64,000 nt of DNA from Chaenocephalus aceratus (taxonomy: Eukaryota > Chordata > Actinopteri > Perciformes > Channichthyidae): positions 35,109,419 to 35,173,418 of the forward strand of contig CM043801.1 of assembly GCA_023974075.1 (NCBI GenBank). The letters run 5' to 3'. Of the stretch, positions 1 to 12,049 are shown in pieces (within the stretch, counting starts at the first letter, position 1; each line of letters opens with the position of its first letter). Made by a program: the position numbers and the translations under genes. The notes under the pieces are model-generated. The model ran no database searches and was not told the DNA's origin. It was given only the letters and a program-made list of their open reading frames with translations.

Positions 1-750
1 TGCATGACCTTTATATAAAATGCGGGTGTGGTACTCTAAATGCTAAACAAAACTCATCACAGCCATGACCACAAGTGAGAGAATTGGGAGGTTATGGTAC
101 ACGTTTGGATTGTCGTATGAATGTATTTAATGAAACCCTGTTCAGCCATCTCTTAACGTGTTGCTCTTTAAACATCAACCCCTTCTAAAATTCCTGCTAA
201 GCCTTGACTCAATCCACACCAACACTAATGCTCAGTCCGACACAGCGTAGGTTAAGCACCATCATTTCCCACCAGCACTTTGCAACGAAAGGTCAAGCAA
301 TCATACGACAATTTGTCACTTTTATCTGTGAGCTGGAACCTTCCTCGGAGCTCAGGTCCGTCTCTGCGCCGTCAAAATGTCACCAATCCTCTGTTGGCTC
401 AGGCTCGTCATGTTTGACCTGCACAGCGTGTTTGAATTGTGCTTTTCTCTGTGAGCCGAGCATTAGGAGGAAGAGATTCGCTCTGCTGTAATGAACTGCT
501 TCTCAGTAATTGAAGACATGTCTATTTAGTCCACGGGCTTTTTGAATGGCTGAGTGTGGAGAGTGTATGGAGAGGCTAATGACTCTCCTGAACCAGAGTG
601 GAGCTTCAGTGGCTGCAGGTTCAAAGGTTAATGGACTATTTTGGTTTTCAGTGCAAAAAGGAAAATACTTGTGATACTGAGGAGAGGCCAGATTTAAGAA
701 GGTGTTGAACTTTCTCTTATATCCTCCCTTCACATTATCCCTCTTTCTTT
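1..750. other. Non-coding stretch, no gene seen
   Basis: Two short open frames (204-491 plus, 503-733 minus) have no recognisable domain and no splice context that I can support. I see no RNA gene and no clear repeat in this stretch. Confidence 0.5.
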
Positions 751-938
751 AGGCGCTTTCACACCGGAGTACTTTTTCCAGGAATAGTTCCGATAGTTCC
801 TGGGATTTTGCCTTCACACCAAAAAGATCTGGAACTAGAACTTTTTTCCGGGAACCTTTTCAGTCCCTGCTCGAGAGGTAGTACTTTCCTGGGGAGGAAA
901 AGGCTCCAATTTCTGATTGGCTGGGCGAATTGCAAACT
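751..938. mobile_element. Harbinger-like MITE fragment (one end only)
   Basis: It starts with AGGCGCTTTCACACCGGAG, the same end as the element at 17013. It follows that element through the inner segment containing CTGATTGGCTGGGCG. The match stops at about 938, where an unrelated repeat (939-1985) begins, so the opposite end is missing. Family assignment is by similarity to the better preserved copies in this window. Confidence 0.6.
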
Positions 939-1985
939 GTAAGAGTCGTGAGGGCTGATAATTTATTCCGGGAAATTACTCTGACCTACTAACTGACCTG
1001 ACCGAAGTTATTGAGTCTATGTAAGTTTGCTGCTTGGCTCAGATCCACCAACGTCAGCAAGATGTCACCTCTATTAACTCCAGAAGAACCAGGTTCAATT
1101 AACTGCTGTTTCTATTCAGACAACTCTCTATAATCTGTTTAAAGGGAAATGGAAACACTTTTCAAACTGCTTTCCATGCGACAATATTCCCATTAGGAAA
1201 TGTATTTATCTAGTCTATTTCCAATGAAACGATCGAGATACGCAAATGTATTTTTTGAAATACGCGCCTAATTGATCTCGGGCGCTTCCACAGCTCCGGG
1301 ACTTTCCCAGTGACGTCAACCGTGTGGGTACGGCTTCCTGGGCCAAGCTCAATACAGGCTGCAAACAACATGGCGTGCAATGCACCAGTGGTTTACAAAC
1401 AAAAGAAAACGGCGTCGTCCGTCAGGAGCGTATTGTATTGCCCCCAGGCTGCACAAATGGTTGTTATACGAAGAAGGAAGAAGTACATTCAACAGACATC
1501 AATTCATTCCACTCATTCACAAGAAATTCACTCAGCTTTCAACAAAGAAAATCGAGAGATATTTACCAAGTCTGAGAGAACCTTACCGAGAGCGATTAAC
1601 CCAGCTCTGAGGGACAGAGCTCTTACCGAGAGAGAGCATACCAGGGGAACCCCCCCCCTCTCTCGCTCTCTCCCAAAAAGCCAGTGTCTTTATGCTCTAC
1701 AACAGGATACAGAAACCTAAGACCCCTCCTCCACACCCATATGTGTGGAAACTGGGCATGGCCTCTGATGTACAGGACTGGCCATGACCAGACATATTCT
1801 ATGGCTATGCCATAAGACACACCTTCCCATGTTTGTGTAAAAAGGACATGACCCCTACTCTGTAGGACTTGCAAATATCATTCTCGGCTATGACATAACC
1901 ACCTTTTTGGGGCCTCAGTGTGTTTCTCCTTAAGTCAGGAGCCCCCCTCCCTGTGTACTGCTGTGAGGGGAGAAGGAAGAAACTG
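939..1985. repeat. Dispersed repeat family B, copy 1
   Basis: Closely matches 35679-36875 in the same orientation. Shared blocks include GTAAGAGTCGTGAGGGCTGA at the start, a middle block around ACCTTACCGAGAGC, a C-run, and a right block with CCATATGTGTGGAAACTGGG and TTGGGGCCTCAGTGTG. Internal segments differ by insertions or deletions. No coding domain is visible. It could be LTR-like or part of a larger DNA element, but I could not find TG...CA ends with a duplication. The small plus-strand frames within 1310-1720 are not supported as genes. Confidence 0.6.
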
Positions 1986-2064
1986 TGTTCCTCAAAGGTG
2001 TTAAATAGCAGCTGTGCTTAAGCAGGTCATTTATCCACACTCGTGTATGTTCTGCCAACACTAA

Positions 2065-2981
2065 AGGCCCTGTCACACTGTCCCGAAATTGACACCCGAT
2101 GGACACACGATAAAGGAAATGATCAAATTCGGCTGTGATCGTAGCAACATCGGGTCATTCGTGAGGGCATCTAAGCCATCGTATGACCGCCGGTGGAGTT
2201 TCTCAGACTCCGGCAGCAACTTCGTGAGCGGCAACTTCGTAAGGCACTCGTGAGGGCATCTTGTCAAATCGTGTCATCTTCGTGTTATCATCGGTGCATT
2301 CACATTCACTCTGATCGGGGCGAATGCCCGATGGCACCGAGGATAACAAGATGCCCTCACGATGGCCTTACGAAGGGCAAAATTGACACACGAATTCAAC
2401 ACGAAAATGAACCTTCGCAAGGTCCTTCGGCAATTGTTTGGCATGCCAAAGATTTTGCCTCCGCTCACGAAGTTGCTGCCGGAGCCTGAGAAACTCCACC
2501 AGTGGTCATACGATGGCTTAAGATGCCCTCACGAACGGCCCGATGTTGCTACGATCACAGCCGAATTTGAACATTTCCTTTATCGTGTGTCCATCTGGTT
2601 GTTTTATTGCACAACAAAATCATGTAAATATATTATGTAAATAACCCAATTTGTGTTCTGTGAAACTAAAAGGATATAATATATTATTTTGAAGGACAGT
2701 TGACAGGAAATTGTTGTTGTTATGGAAACAACATTACGGAGAAAACGTAATATTTTCTACATATAAAGACGGATAAAGTAAAGAACAAAGTCTGAAGATA
2801 TCAGTACAGTATCATAGTACTGTAACATAATTGTTTTTGGTACTTTCATTGCAGTTGTATGTCTTAAATGTAATGTAAATGTTGCCTTCGTGTGTGGTTC
2901 GGGGCCATCTTCGTGCGAAATTCACAATTCCATATTCGTGTGTCCATCGGGTGTCAATTTCGGGACAGTGTGACAGGGCCT
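2065..2981. mobile_element. Non-autonomous Harbinger-type DNA transposon with TAA target duplication
   Basis: The two ends are inverted copies beginning AGGCCCTGTCACACTGTCCC and ending in its complement. They are flanked by TAA at 2062-2064 and 2982-2984. A three-base TWA target duplication is the PIF/Harbinger signature. Long inner inverted segments (CGTGAGGGCATC, GCCGGAGCCTGAGAAACTCC type) make much of the element self-complementary. No transposase frame is present, so it would have depended on an autonomous partner. Confidence 0.8.
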
Positions 2982-2984
2982 TAA

Positions 2985-5230
2985 TGAGATGCTGAATATT
3001 CTATTTCTGTCACGGTCAAATTAATTAAAACCCTGAACCGACTAAAGAGAAGAAATCTCACACGACATCCTGAGTTTCTTTATGCAATGAATAAATACTG
3101 AAATGGAAGCTGACACTGTTATGTTGACATGGAGGAGCTCAACGTCTTAACCGTGATTAAATAAATGTTGTTTTCTGCCATTAAAAACTCAGTTGGTGAT
3201 CTTTAAATGAACCTCCGTCTCTTGGGGGAAAACTATTGTGCCAAGTTGCTGAGCATGTGGCTGTAAAACTCTGACGAACACCGTCGCTCCGCCTGGGGAG
3301 CTTTTTTATTCTGGCATGTTTAAGTAAGTAGTACTTGAAGTAAACGGTTATTTTGTGTTTTTGATGTGTGAGTTTTTTATTCCTCGGGACTGTGGGAAAC
3401 AGTATTTCGATCTTCATGTGTGTACAAACATATTTTGAGATTGACAATAAAGTTGACTTTGACTTAATAGAAGTGCAACCTGGTTCAGTCATTTTCTAAC
3501 AATGATTATTCCAGACAAAGGAAGACATTAGCAGGCAGGGCCGTGGGATCTAACTGATCAAATGATATTGTGTTTAATTCAAAATGTATATCAATTCATT
3601 TTCTTGCTGGACCTTGTGGTTGATAATAGCAGTTTTCCACAAAGGACGATGGCATCATTCATAGGAACATCCCTGCTCCAAGAAAGTCCAAACCAACCAA
3701 CAACCATTAACATCACAAATTGTGTTTCTATCTACCTCAATGTTGCGATCTTCCTTGAACTACTCATCAAGGAAGGCTAGCGGCAAAAGCCCCTGACTGT
3801 TATGACTTGAGTAATGGTGAGTTTTATTCCTTATTAATTCAAATAATGTTCATGTTTAAGAGAAACAAAGTGATCTATAGACTCACATGAATCCAGTTCA
3901 GAGCAGAACACAGTTTCAGAACAGGACGTTTTAACCCCTCAACAACTGAAGCTAGCTAATGACCCTTTGGAAGCGCTACTTTAGCTCGGCATGCTAACGT
4001 TAGCATCATCACATCACATTGAGAGCAGACGAACACAAAAATCCACTCTATCAACTTTTTTCACATTTTTCCATTATCTTTCAATTTCAAAGCTTGAGGG
4101 GGCTGCCGTGCCTAGTTACGGTTGCTAAGCTGTGATTGGATGATGACTATTCAGGTGAGGTGCTCTGCAATTCATCTTCCTCAACACACAATAACAAGTG
4201 ATTCCCACATGATAGCTCACAGCTTCATCTGACATCAGCCAGCAGTAGACTGTGAGGAGACAGAGCAGAGGATTGTGGGCCGTTACCATTCCTCCAATCA
4301 GCAGAGCTGGACTGGGTCACATGACACTGGCTGTGTGAGTGAGACTCTCAGCTCTGTGTAATTATCACCTATTGACACAGTGTGAGCGTCCCGTCTGGAA
4401 TATGAATGAGGAAGATAAAAATACTGAGATCACAGCGACCCGAAGCCTCGTACCTGAAGGAATTATCAACGCCTCGACTCCCATCAACGTCCTCTCTGAG
4501 CCCTCGCTAACACACAACAATGATCTGAACGCTTTGCCTCCTCACTTCTTCAGGCTGCTCATGTCCTTCCTATTAGAGGTGCATTCCTGCCGCTAATCCT
4601 AAACACATCAGTGTGTCGCAGGTTAACAGAGACGGTCTGGCACAAAGCCAGACCTGCTACTGATGTGTAGCTTTTAGCCATGCAGCTAATAAGAGCTTAA
4701 CGATGTGTTCCTAGTCTCATGGGAAGCCTCCTCCCTGATATCAGAGGTCCAGGCGTGTTGTCATCACATCCTGTTTACTGTCATTTTATAAAAGTAGAAA
4801 TTTAGCTTCTGAAACTTCCTGTTTAGCTTTGACCTGGCTAAAATATGCTAATGCGAAACACACAGAGACATCCTGGTAAACTGAATCCAATCCTTTCGTT
4901 TCAGCTCCATCCAAAGGCTGATATAGAAGCTGAAGCTCTTTGGAGGTGATTGAAGGAAAGCGTGTTAATTGCCGAGGCTGTTTTGGCGCTGATGGATGAG
5001 AGACGTGTTGATAGAACCGTTACTGCTATTTTCTGATAATTCCCCTGATCTGAAAATTGTTATTTCCTGTAATACATTTGACATGTCTTACTTTGCGTAT
5101 CTTTTGGTTTCTTGTCCAACAAAAGTGGTTCAAATATGATTTTGGCTTTGTTGTTGTAATGTCACCATGTTCCTCAGTATCAGACATTGTTTCGGCTTTT
5201 ACAATTTCATCATCACCGACAGAGTTGATA
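2985..5230. other. Non-coding stretch with a retroposon-like tail near 3285-3470
   Basis: About 3420-3470 reads AATAAAGTTGACTTTGACTT, typical of the 3' tail of a fish retroposon. The open frame on the minus strand at 3181-3492 lies over it and is not a gene. The frame at 4339-4596 (plus) has no recognised domain. I see nothing else that I can name. Confidence 0.4.
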
Positions 5231-5238
5231 GACAAGAC

Positions 5239-5561
5239 TAGGGCTGTGCAATTAATCGTATTTTAATCGCGATTACGATTTTGGCTTGCAACGATTACGA
5301 AAACAAGGTAATCGAAATAAAACGATTATTATTTTTTTAAAAAAAAAAGAAGGAATTATTATTTTATTTTTTTATTGTTTTTTCAGTTGAATTATACTTA
5401 CAGTTCAGGGTAATCAACTCTTAAAAACATACGGTTCACTTTTTTATTTCAATAAATGGATGTTTTCAAAGTAAATGGATAATCGTTTTTAATAATCGTG
5501 ATATCAATTATTGACCAAAAATAATCGTGATAATGATTTTTGCCATAATCGCCCCGCCCTA
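5239..5561. mobile_element. hAT-type MITE with 8-bp target duplication
   Basis: Begins TAGGGCTGTGCAATTAATCG and ends GCCCCGCCCTA. It is rich in ATAATCG/CGATTAT on both arms. The 8-bp direct repeat GACAAGAC is present at 5231-5238 and 5562-5569, as expected for hAT insertion. There is no coding capacity, and the centre is an A/T run. This is a common class of small palindromic element in teleost genomes. Confidence 0.85.
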
Positions 5562-5569
5562 GACAAGAC

Positions 5570-6585
5570 TTCAAAAAAAGTCATGAAGTTTGAAAGTCAT
5601 AATGAAACTTTACGTTATCTTATCTTGCTGCTCTGTCTTGACGTCAAAAAAGAAGTTTAACATCAGGGGAAATAATGTTGTTGGATCCGTCTCCAGATAA
5701 CAAAAAGCCTCAGTATGTGTGCAGAGAATTAACATGTAGAATGATTTGTTAGCTTGTCCACATCCCTTGTTGTTATGCATTTAGTTTACTCGAGAGACAG
5801 TTGATTGAACTTAAACGGTGTGTCGCCCATTTGTAAATTCAAAGTGTGCCTGTGGAGATTTAAACGCTACAAATAGAGACGTTCAGAAACACCCGTCACA
5901 AAATACATTTAGTCTACACTGCACGTCTGAATGATGGCTTTTTCTGTACTTTAGATGTCAGGCTGCATGTCAATGTGAAACTCTTCCTACTAGGACTCTA
6001 ATCATCTTATACCGGACCTCAAAGAGACGACGGAGACATGCAGCACCGCTGTCAGGAGAAATGGCTTTTAACTGAGAGCAAGCTACACAGGCAGAGAAAG
6101 TCAAAGGAGACAGTTTGTGAGAGGGAACAAAGAAAAGAGATATCAGGGATATTCAACCCGCTTTCATGTAGCGTATTCAGCGAGGGCCGACAATATGAGG
6201 TGTCTGTGAGGAAATGAAAGCGCGAGCAGACGGGACACTGGAGCTGTGTTCAGACGCTGAACGGAGCTCCTCAGGGGATCACACATGTATTACCCCGTCT
6301 CTATTGTCTTTATCAAGGTCTCATCCAAGTCATTTCTCTGATGAGTCAAAGCATGCATTGTGTCGGTGTGAAAGAACTGGAGATCTGACCCCGTCTGGAC
6401 ACCAGGCTGTACTGAGCAGGAGGGACAATAACGTACAAATAACATGTTTTTATTTTTACTTTTTGAGTGTAAGATCTTTAGAAATAATTTACAAAAAAAT
6501 GTAAGAATAAAGCTCCAGTTGCAAAGCTTTAATCACAACGGAAGACTATCAAACAAATACAAACTATAATAGGGCCGTTTTGGCC
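5570..6585. other. Non-coding stretch, no gene seen
   Basis: The only frame of note (6214-6504 plus) has no recognisable motif. No repeat structure was identified. Confidence 0.4.
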
Positions 6586-6589
6586 GTTT

Positions 6590-6780
6590 TGGGCGTTGGT
6601 GAACTCCAGTTCGAATCCCGCCTCGGCCGCTGCTGCGTCAGGCCGTCGTGTCCCGCATTTACTCCTGTGGGTAATGTCCGCAGTAATGACTAATACGTGT
6701 AATGTGTAAAGCGCTTTGAGCACCTGTGAAAGCAGTCCAATAAAAAATGTAATGCACTGTTATTATTATTATTATTATTA
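6590..6780 (+). mobile_element. tRNA-derived SINE remnant with (ATT)n tail
   Basis: Contains a box-B-like GTTCGAATCCC near 6609, then a body with AAGCGCTTTGAGCACCTGTG and a (TTA)n tail at about 6760-6780. Head, body and short-repeat tail together indicate a tRNA-type SINE. The A box is degraded, so the 5' limit is approximate. Confidence 0.6.
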
Positions 6781-6784
6781 TAAC

Positions 6785-7960
6785 AAACTGTTGTGCATTT
6801 TTCAAACTCCACTGATTGACCTCTTCTGTTGAAGAGCGGTACTTCAACATTTGTATATGTTCAATAACTTATTTTACAATGATGATACTTTTTTGGTTTA
6901 CTTATAAATGTGTGCTTGCTAATATGTTTTCAACTAATGTTATTATTTTATTTTGTATCTGCGTTCCCTTTGCTGTAACTCTTTGAATTTCCCCACATGG
7001 TCTTCTGTGCTTCAATTATTTTATTCACAGACGTATTTGTTGTCTTTATTTATTGAGGGGAATCGACATCCCAGCATTTCTTTAAAGGACACTTAGTATC
7101 GAGTCTGACAATTAAGTTTGGAGAATATTCAGTTAACTGAAGAAGGAGTGGACTTGAGCCTCGGGTCATGTCAGAAACCTGGATCCTACAACAAGGGATG
7201 GTCTGATGCTTCAGATGTGTGTCCTGTACGTACACACAACTTCCCCGCCCTCCCCCCTCTGCTCCCCCAACCACAGGCCCGCACCCAGACCGCAACACTG
7301 TGCAGCTCTGTGATTGGCAGAGAGACGGGGGATGCTTGAGTGACACACTCAGCACACTACAATATGTTCACACTTAACATGCAAGAAGATTACAGCCTTC
7401 CTTTCCCTTTGGACTATACTTAAATACACTGTGTAATGTCTTCTTATCACTGTGTAATGTTTTGATGATGCAAAAGTACTGTAGTAACTAATGTGGCATC
7501 AATACTTTACACTGTAACCTGTACCAGTGATCAGTGTATCATCAAGAAAGCAGCGAAACAAGAAACATTAAATAATCCATGGTATAAGCGTTTGCACGTA
7601 GATTTGGATAAAAGCTAAATGCCATGTAATCTAATAAATCTATTTTTTTATCTCAGCCACTTCCAGCTTTTCCTGAAGAGTAAACAAAGCTGATGTTCCC
7701 CCAAGGTGAAAACCAATGCTCCAGCAATAGATAACAAACACAATCTGACTTCCTCTATTGATTACAGCCTTAAGTTAAATAGCAACTCAAACTAAATTGA
7801 AACAATAGAATACGCTTACATCTCTGCAGGTAATTTGAATCAATCATTAGCCAGTCCTGTTTAATTTAGAGCATGTTTGCCCGTGGGGAAATGAACGTTG
7901 CAGAATTACATCTCACGACTGCAATAGGAAAAGCAGGGGACTGCACTGTATCTTCCTGCA
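6785..7960. other. Non-coding stretch, no gene seen
   Basis: Short open frames at 7050-7355 (minus) and 7118-7339 (plus) overlap each other and show no domain. A small SINE-tail-like piece (TTTGGATAAAAGCTAAATG) lies near 7602. Nothing else is recognised. Confidence 0.4.
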
Positions 7961-8040
7961 GACACACACACACACAACACCACACACACACACACAACAC
8001 ACACACCACACACACACACGCACGCACGCACGCACGCACA
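7961..8040. repeat. (CA)n/(CACG)n microsatellite
   Basis: Imperfect CA repeat passing into CGCA repeats. It creates artificial low-complexity open frames on both strands across 7866-8211. Confidence 0.95.
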
Positions 8041-8461
8041 GCTCTTGGGGGTAGATTTGACGCAGGCTTAATGAATGTGTTCAGAACCATAAGGCAGCTT
8101 TACAACACAAAGGGTTTTCCCCCACGTGCTGCATCACAGTGGGGTTCTATCTCTTTTGATCTGAATGAGTGTCTTACAGTTTCCCTCCCTCCCTCTTCCT
8201 CCCCACCGTGATCTGAGGCTCAGGTGAGCGCAGCCGGCAGCTGGCAGCTCACATTGTAAATGCGGAGGAGAGCTCTCGTCTCGGTGGACTCTGCCGTTTC
8301 ATGAGAGACCGGCAGGTCTGCGTGGTTTCACCCGGACGGTCTGGTTTTTTAATTAAACGACCTGTGAGCCAGACTTCAAAGAAAAAGTAACCTTGTCATT
8401 TCAGTGGAACAGATCTAGTGCTCGTGTCTGAGGGCAGAGGCTCGTTTACAGAGTGAGATTA

Positions 8462-8665
8462 AGATGGACTTTTATTAATCCCTCGTGGGGAAATTGTTTC
8501 TCTGCATTTGACCCATCCTAGTGTTAGGAACAGTGTGCTGCCATTTGGAACGGCGCCCGGGGAGCAGTGCCTTGCTCAGGGACACCTCGGTAGCATGAAC
8601 ATGACTTGAACTGGTGACCTTCCAGTTGCCAAGTCAAGTCCCTATCGACTTCGCCACCACCGTCC
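8462..8665. mobile_element. SINE-like retroposon remnant
   Basis: TTTATTAATCCCTCGTGGGG near 8472, then GGAGCAGTGCCTTGCTCAGG and TTGAACTGGTGACCTTCCAG. This is the usual arrangement of a fish tRNA-type SINE read from the tail side, with a degraded tRNA-like head at the right. The limits are approximate. Confidence 0.55.
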
Positions 8666-8943
8666 AAAGTGGAGAGGTAGTGCTGGATAACTTGGACATA
8701 ATAACTTAATTGCGATTATATTTGTCTAATTTATATCTAGGCTACAGTAGGGGATTTAGAATGAGGAATATTATTCACGATATCTTTTTTTCAAGATGAT
8801 TACTTCATAGGAATATTTCTTTTATAGAACAGATGTCAGGGACTTGCAGCAGCGCCACAACACATTCATAACAATATGTTTGACTTTCCCAAATATGGCG
8901 CCTACTCAAAAGTCAGCCCACTCTCTTCAGACTGCGTACAAAT

Positions 8944-9215
8944 GCAATAGATACGCAGAAGTCCGATGTTGCGTGCATATGATACTCCCACGTGACGTTT
9001 GTTATGAACGTATATCTTAAATGCGTTTTTTTCAACATATCTTTTCCATTTATTTAACCCTAACCCAATAAGCTGATGTGTCGTTTATTGCACCGCAAAC
9101 ATTAAAACTGTCATTGGAACGGCCTGAAGCCACAGAGCTCTTTGTTTTAATGTTTGAGGTGCGATATCAGCGTATCATATGCACGCAACATCGGACTTCT
9201 GCGTATATCTATTGC
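8944..9215. repeat. Inverted repeat (about 42-bp arms) around a 186-bp spacer
   Basis: The left arm (8944-8985) and right arm (9172-9215) are reverse complements apart from a 2-base TA insertion in the right arm. Both contain GCAGAAGTCCGATGTTGCGT in opposite orientation. The structure looks like a small palindromic element, but I could not define a target duplication. The spacer holds no gene. Confidence 0.75.
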
Positions 9216-9228
9216 ACGCCTTTGCAAA

Positions 9229-9236
9229 GCGTGTGT

Positions 9237-9300
<64 letters not shown>
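9229..9300. repeat. (GT)n microsatellite
   Basis: Almost uninterrupted TG dinucleotides over about 70 bases. The open frames spanning it are artefacts. Confidence 0.97.
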
Positions 9301-11160
9301 TTGTAAGTCATGAATAAAGCAGTTGTGTTGTCAGTGAGCTCCCTGCTGTCATTAGGACCGGCTGCAGCTCTGCTCTCTGATCTGAAGGCAGAGTCAGACA
9401 CTAAAGAAACAGCACAATTACACGCGTAATGAACACTGCCGCGCGGAGAGATTACAGCTCAAAGTGCGCCAGCTGGGCTGCTGGATGAGAGGGAGAGTCA
9501 CATTGGTCGCCAGGTTTATGAAATGTAGACAAAGAGAGAAGAGGAAAAGGTGGAATTGAATAAATAATCAAACTGAAGTGAGGTGAGAAACTGTGTTTTA
9601 ATTAGTGGTTGGTTTCACATCAGATTAGATTAACTTCATATCTGTTATTTCTCTCCTTTCTGCTGAGAGCTGTCGGCTGCTTTCTCATCAAACATTTGGT
9701 CAGTTATTCCATATTTTATTCCATTCCATTGCAATTTAAATATTTTACTATATTTTTTATAATTTTCTAGTTCTCTACATGTGTTTTTAATTCTTGTTTT
9801 ACTTACTTTACACGACACCAAGTCAGATTCCTCGTACGTGTAAACCTACCTGGTAATAAACCTGATTCTGATTTAAGACGTCGCTTAATTTCTAAAATAC
9901 TTTTCATAAAAGCTGTTATCCAAAAATAGGGCTGCACGATTTAAAAAGAACGAACTAATTGGGATCATTTTGACTGATATTGCTAATGCAAATATGATTC
10001 ATGGTTTTGGAGGGATTGATAGGAGACATATTGGAACTGATCCTGGTGTGAATTTTGAAGAGGATCTGTAACAAAAAGAGACATTTGATGAAGTCCGTAT
10101 ATATGACTTGTAGGCCGTGACATCTCCTGTATGCAACACACAATACTTACCCCAGAATAATATTTAGACATTTAGACATTGCACTAGCTTTGCCATTATG
10201 ATTGTGCAGCTCCATGAAAGAGTGTTACGTTGTGTTGGCTGCAGTGAGAGAGCGGCCTCTCTGATGACCTTGTTGTCTCTAAACTATCCTTCAGAGGTCT
10301 TGAGCTAAGTAGCCTTTTGATCCAAATGATGTTATTAATCAGAGGAGGGGAAACACTAATGACCTTTATAATGAGAGGGCTGCAGTCAACATGCCTCTTC
10401 ACCTCCTGCAGAGCGCTCGGCCCCTTCAGCGTCTGCTGCTCTCATTCTCTCCTCACCCTCCTCGCACTTTTCTTGTGACATGCTTTCATTATTTTGTCTT
10501 GTTTTATATCTCCTAAGGGGAGATTGAGGACAAAAATAGGGACAAAGAAGGTAAAACAATAGCTTGTTTTGTTTTTTCTAAAACACAGATTAGTGGAGGC
10601 TTTCATCCGAAGTTTCTCTTCACACTGGGAGCGTATTCGATTTGTTTAACACGGATTCCCAGCAGGAAACAAACCTCACAGCCAACTGCCAGCTGTGAGG
10701 CGGTGAGGCTGTTATGTTTATGATACTAACTAGTTCATCCTTTTCCTTTCAAATAAGTTACTATTGAAAGTTATTCATTAGTCATTAGAGAAGGTTTCAT
10801 ACATTTCCTTTGTTTGATTACCAAAGACATGATATATTTTATAGGGACAGAAAGAATCCTTAATATATGGAAAGCTTTCCTTTTGAAGACATGGTCTGAT
10901 CATGATAATGCAACAGCAGGGAAATCTAAAACATTAAGCTGCTTGCCAAGTAAACACACAAACACACACACACATCACTATGAAGGATATCAGTTTTAAA
11001 ATCTTCGTTTAAGTGAGATAATTAAAACAAATAATGTAGCATGAGTATTCAGCCAATCTCCACCACAGCAGCATCATAAACCACAACAGCAACTATTATC
11101 AAGAGATGCTCAGATCCACCTCTGAGCACCTCTCCGGAGAGGCATGGTTGGCGGCTGCTT
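9301..11160. other. Non-coding stretch with a retroposon 3' tail at about 9790-9870
   Basis: ACACCAAGTCAGATTCCTCG followed by GGTAATAAACCTGATTCTGA (about 9815-9875) resembles the 3' tail of a fish LINE or its SINE partner. The remaining sequence has only short unsupported frames. A small CA repeat is present near 10955. Confidence 0.45.
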
Positions 11161-11164
11161 GGAA

Positions 11165-11395
11165 GCAGGAGTGGGGAGAAAGCCGGACCCTCCCGCATCC
11201 ATCGCTACATCTGGGATCCAGGAGATGGCGCCATAGGAGGAGACGACCTTCCACGCCGGCAATGGACCGCACTGAACCGCCTACGAACTGGGGGTCGGTC
11301 GCTTCAAAACATCGATGAAGAAGTGGGGCCTGGCAGACCGTGCTGCATGCGAGTGCGGTGACCCTGACAGACGGCCGAATCACCACCTGCCCTTT
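11165..11395 (+). pseudogene. LINE reverse-transcriptase C-terminal fragment, left part
   Basis: Translating in two frames gives WTALNRLRTG followed, after an extra G in a G-run near 11290-11294, by KKWGLADRAACECGDP. Such W..LNR.RTG plus KWGL...C.CG segments are typical of the C-terminal tail of non-LTR retrotransposon ORF2 proteins. The fragment breaks off at 11395, where a TA-rich microsatellite and an L2-like tail intrude, and it seems to resume at about 12050. The exact LINE clade is uncertain. Confidence 0.55.
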
Positions 11396-11457
11396 ATATA
11401 TATATGTATATATGTATATATGTATATATATATGTATATGTATATGTATATGTATAT
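11396..11457. repeat. (TATATG)n microsatellite
   Basis: TA/TATG/TATATG tandem repeats at the junction between the LINE fragment and the L2-like tail. Confidence 0.9.
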
Positions 11458-12049
11458 GCCATTTTCCCCTTAAACTGTGGGTTTTCTCTGGAAGTTTTTC
11501 CTTGTACGATGTGAGGGTATAAGGCAGTGTTTCTCAAACTTTTTCATTCCAAGAACACTTAACCAATAAAAAAACTCGCGGACCACCTAACTCCACAAAT
11601 ATCAAAAGACACATCGTTTGTCTAGAACAGATTACAAATCGCCTGAAAATGGTACAAACAAGTGGCAACATGTGTGATGAAGGTGTTGCGCTGAGCTATA
11701 TCATGCAATCGAAAGTGTAACTTAACCTCGCTCCATTGCGGAGATATTCCCGCGAGAGTGCGGAAAACTGAAATTAATTAATTTATTTCAAATGTGAAAT
11801 GTTACCAATATACTCACGGACCACTAGGGGGCGCTCACTGACCACCAGTGGTCCGCGGACCACACTTTGAGAAGCACTGGTCTAAGGACAGAGGGTGTCG
11901 TTTTTCTCATACTGATATTCTGAACAATCTGTGCTGTTGTATTTGCTGTAAAGTGTCTCTACTGTAGGCTTTTATTATATGTACAGCACTTTGGCTCGAC
12001 CAAAAATCGTTTATAAATGTGCTATATAAATAAAACTTGATTTGATTTG
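11458..12049 (+). mobile_element. L2-like retroposon 3' tail, split by a hAT insertion
   Basis: Segments 11458-11524 and 11880-12049 together match the tail near 63290-63518. Shared blocks are GAAGTTTTTCCTTGTACGAT, GATGTGAGGGT and CTAAGGACAGAGGGTGTCGT, then a body ending CTATATAAATAAAACTTGAT with a short (TTGAT)n tail. This is the form of the 3' end of a fish L2/CR1-type LINE or a SINE using that tail. A hAT element occupies 11525-11879. Confidence 0.65.
11525..11879. mobile_element. hAT MITE nested in a retroposon tail
   Basis: Ends are CAGTGTTTCTCAAAC and TTTGAGAAGCACTG. Flanking 8-mers are GTATAAGG (11517-11524) and GTCTAAGG (11880-11887), a duplication with one mismatch. There is no coding region. 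It interrupts sequence that continues on both sides. Confidence 0.8.

Noticed and set aside
6595..6640. A tRNA gene
   Set aside because: Only a box-B-like match; no cloverleaf and no A box. It belongs to a SINE. The same applies to 35395-35425.
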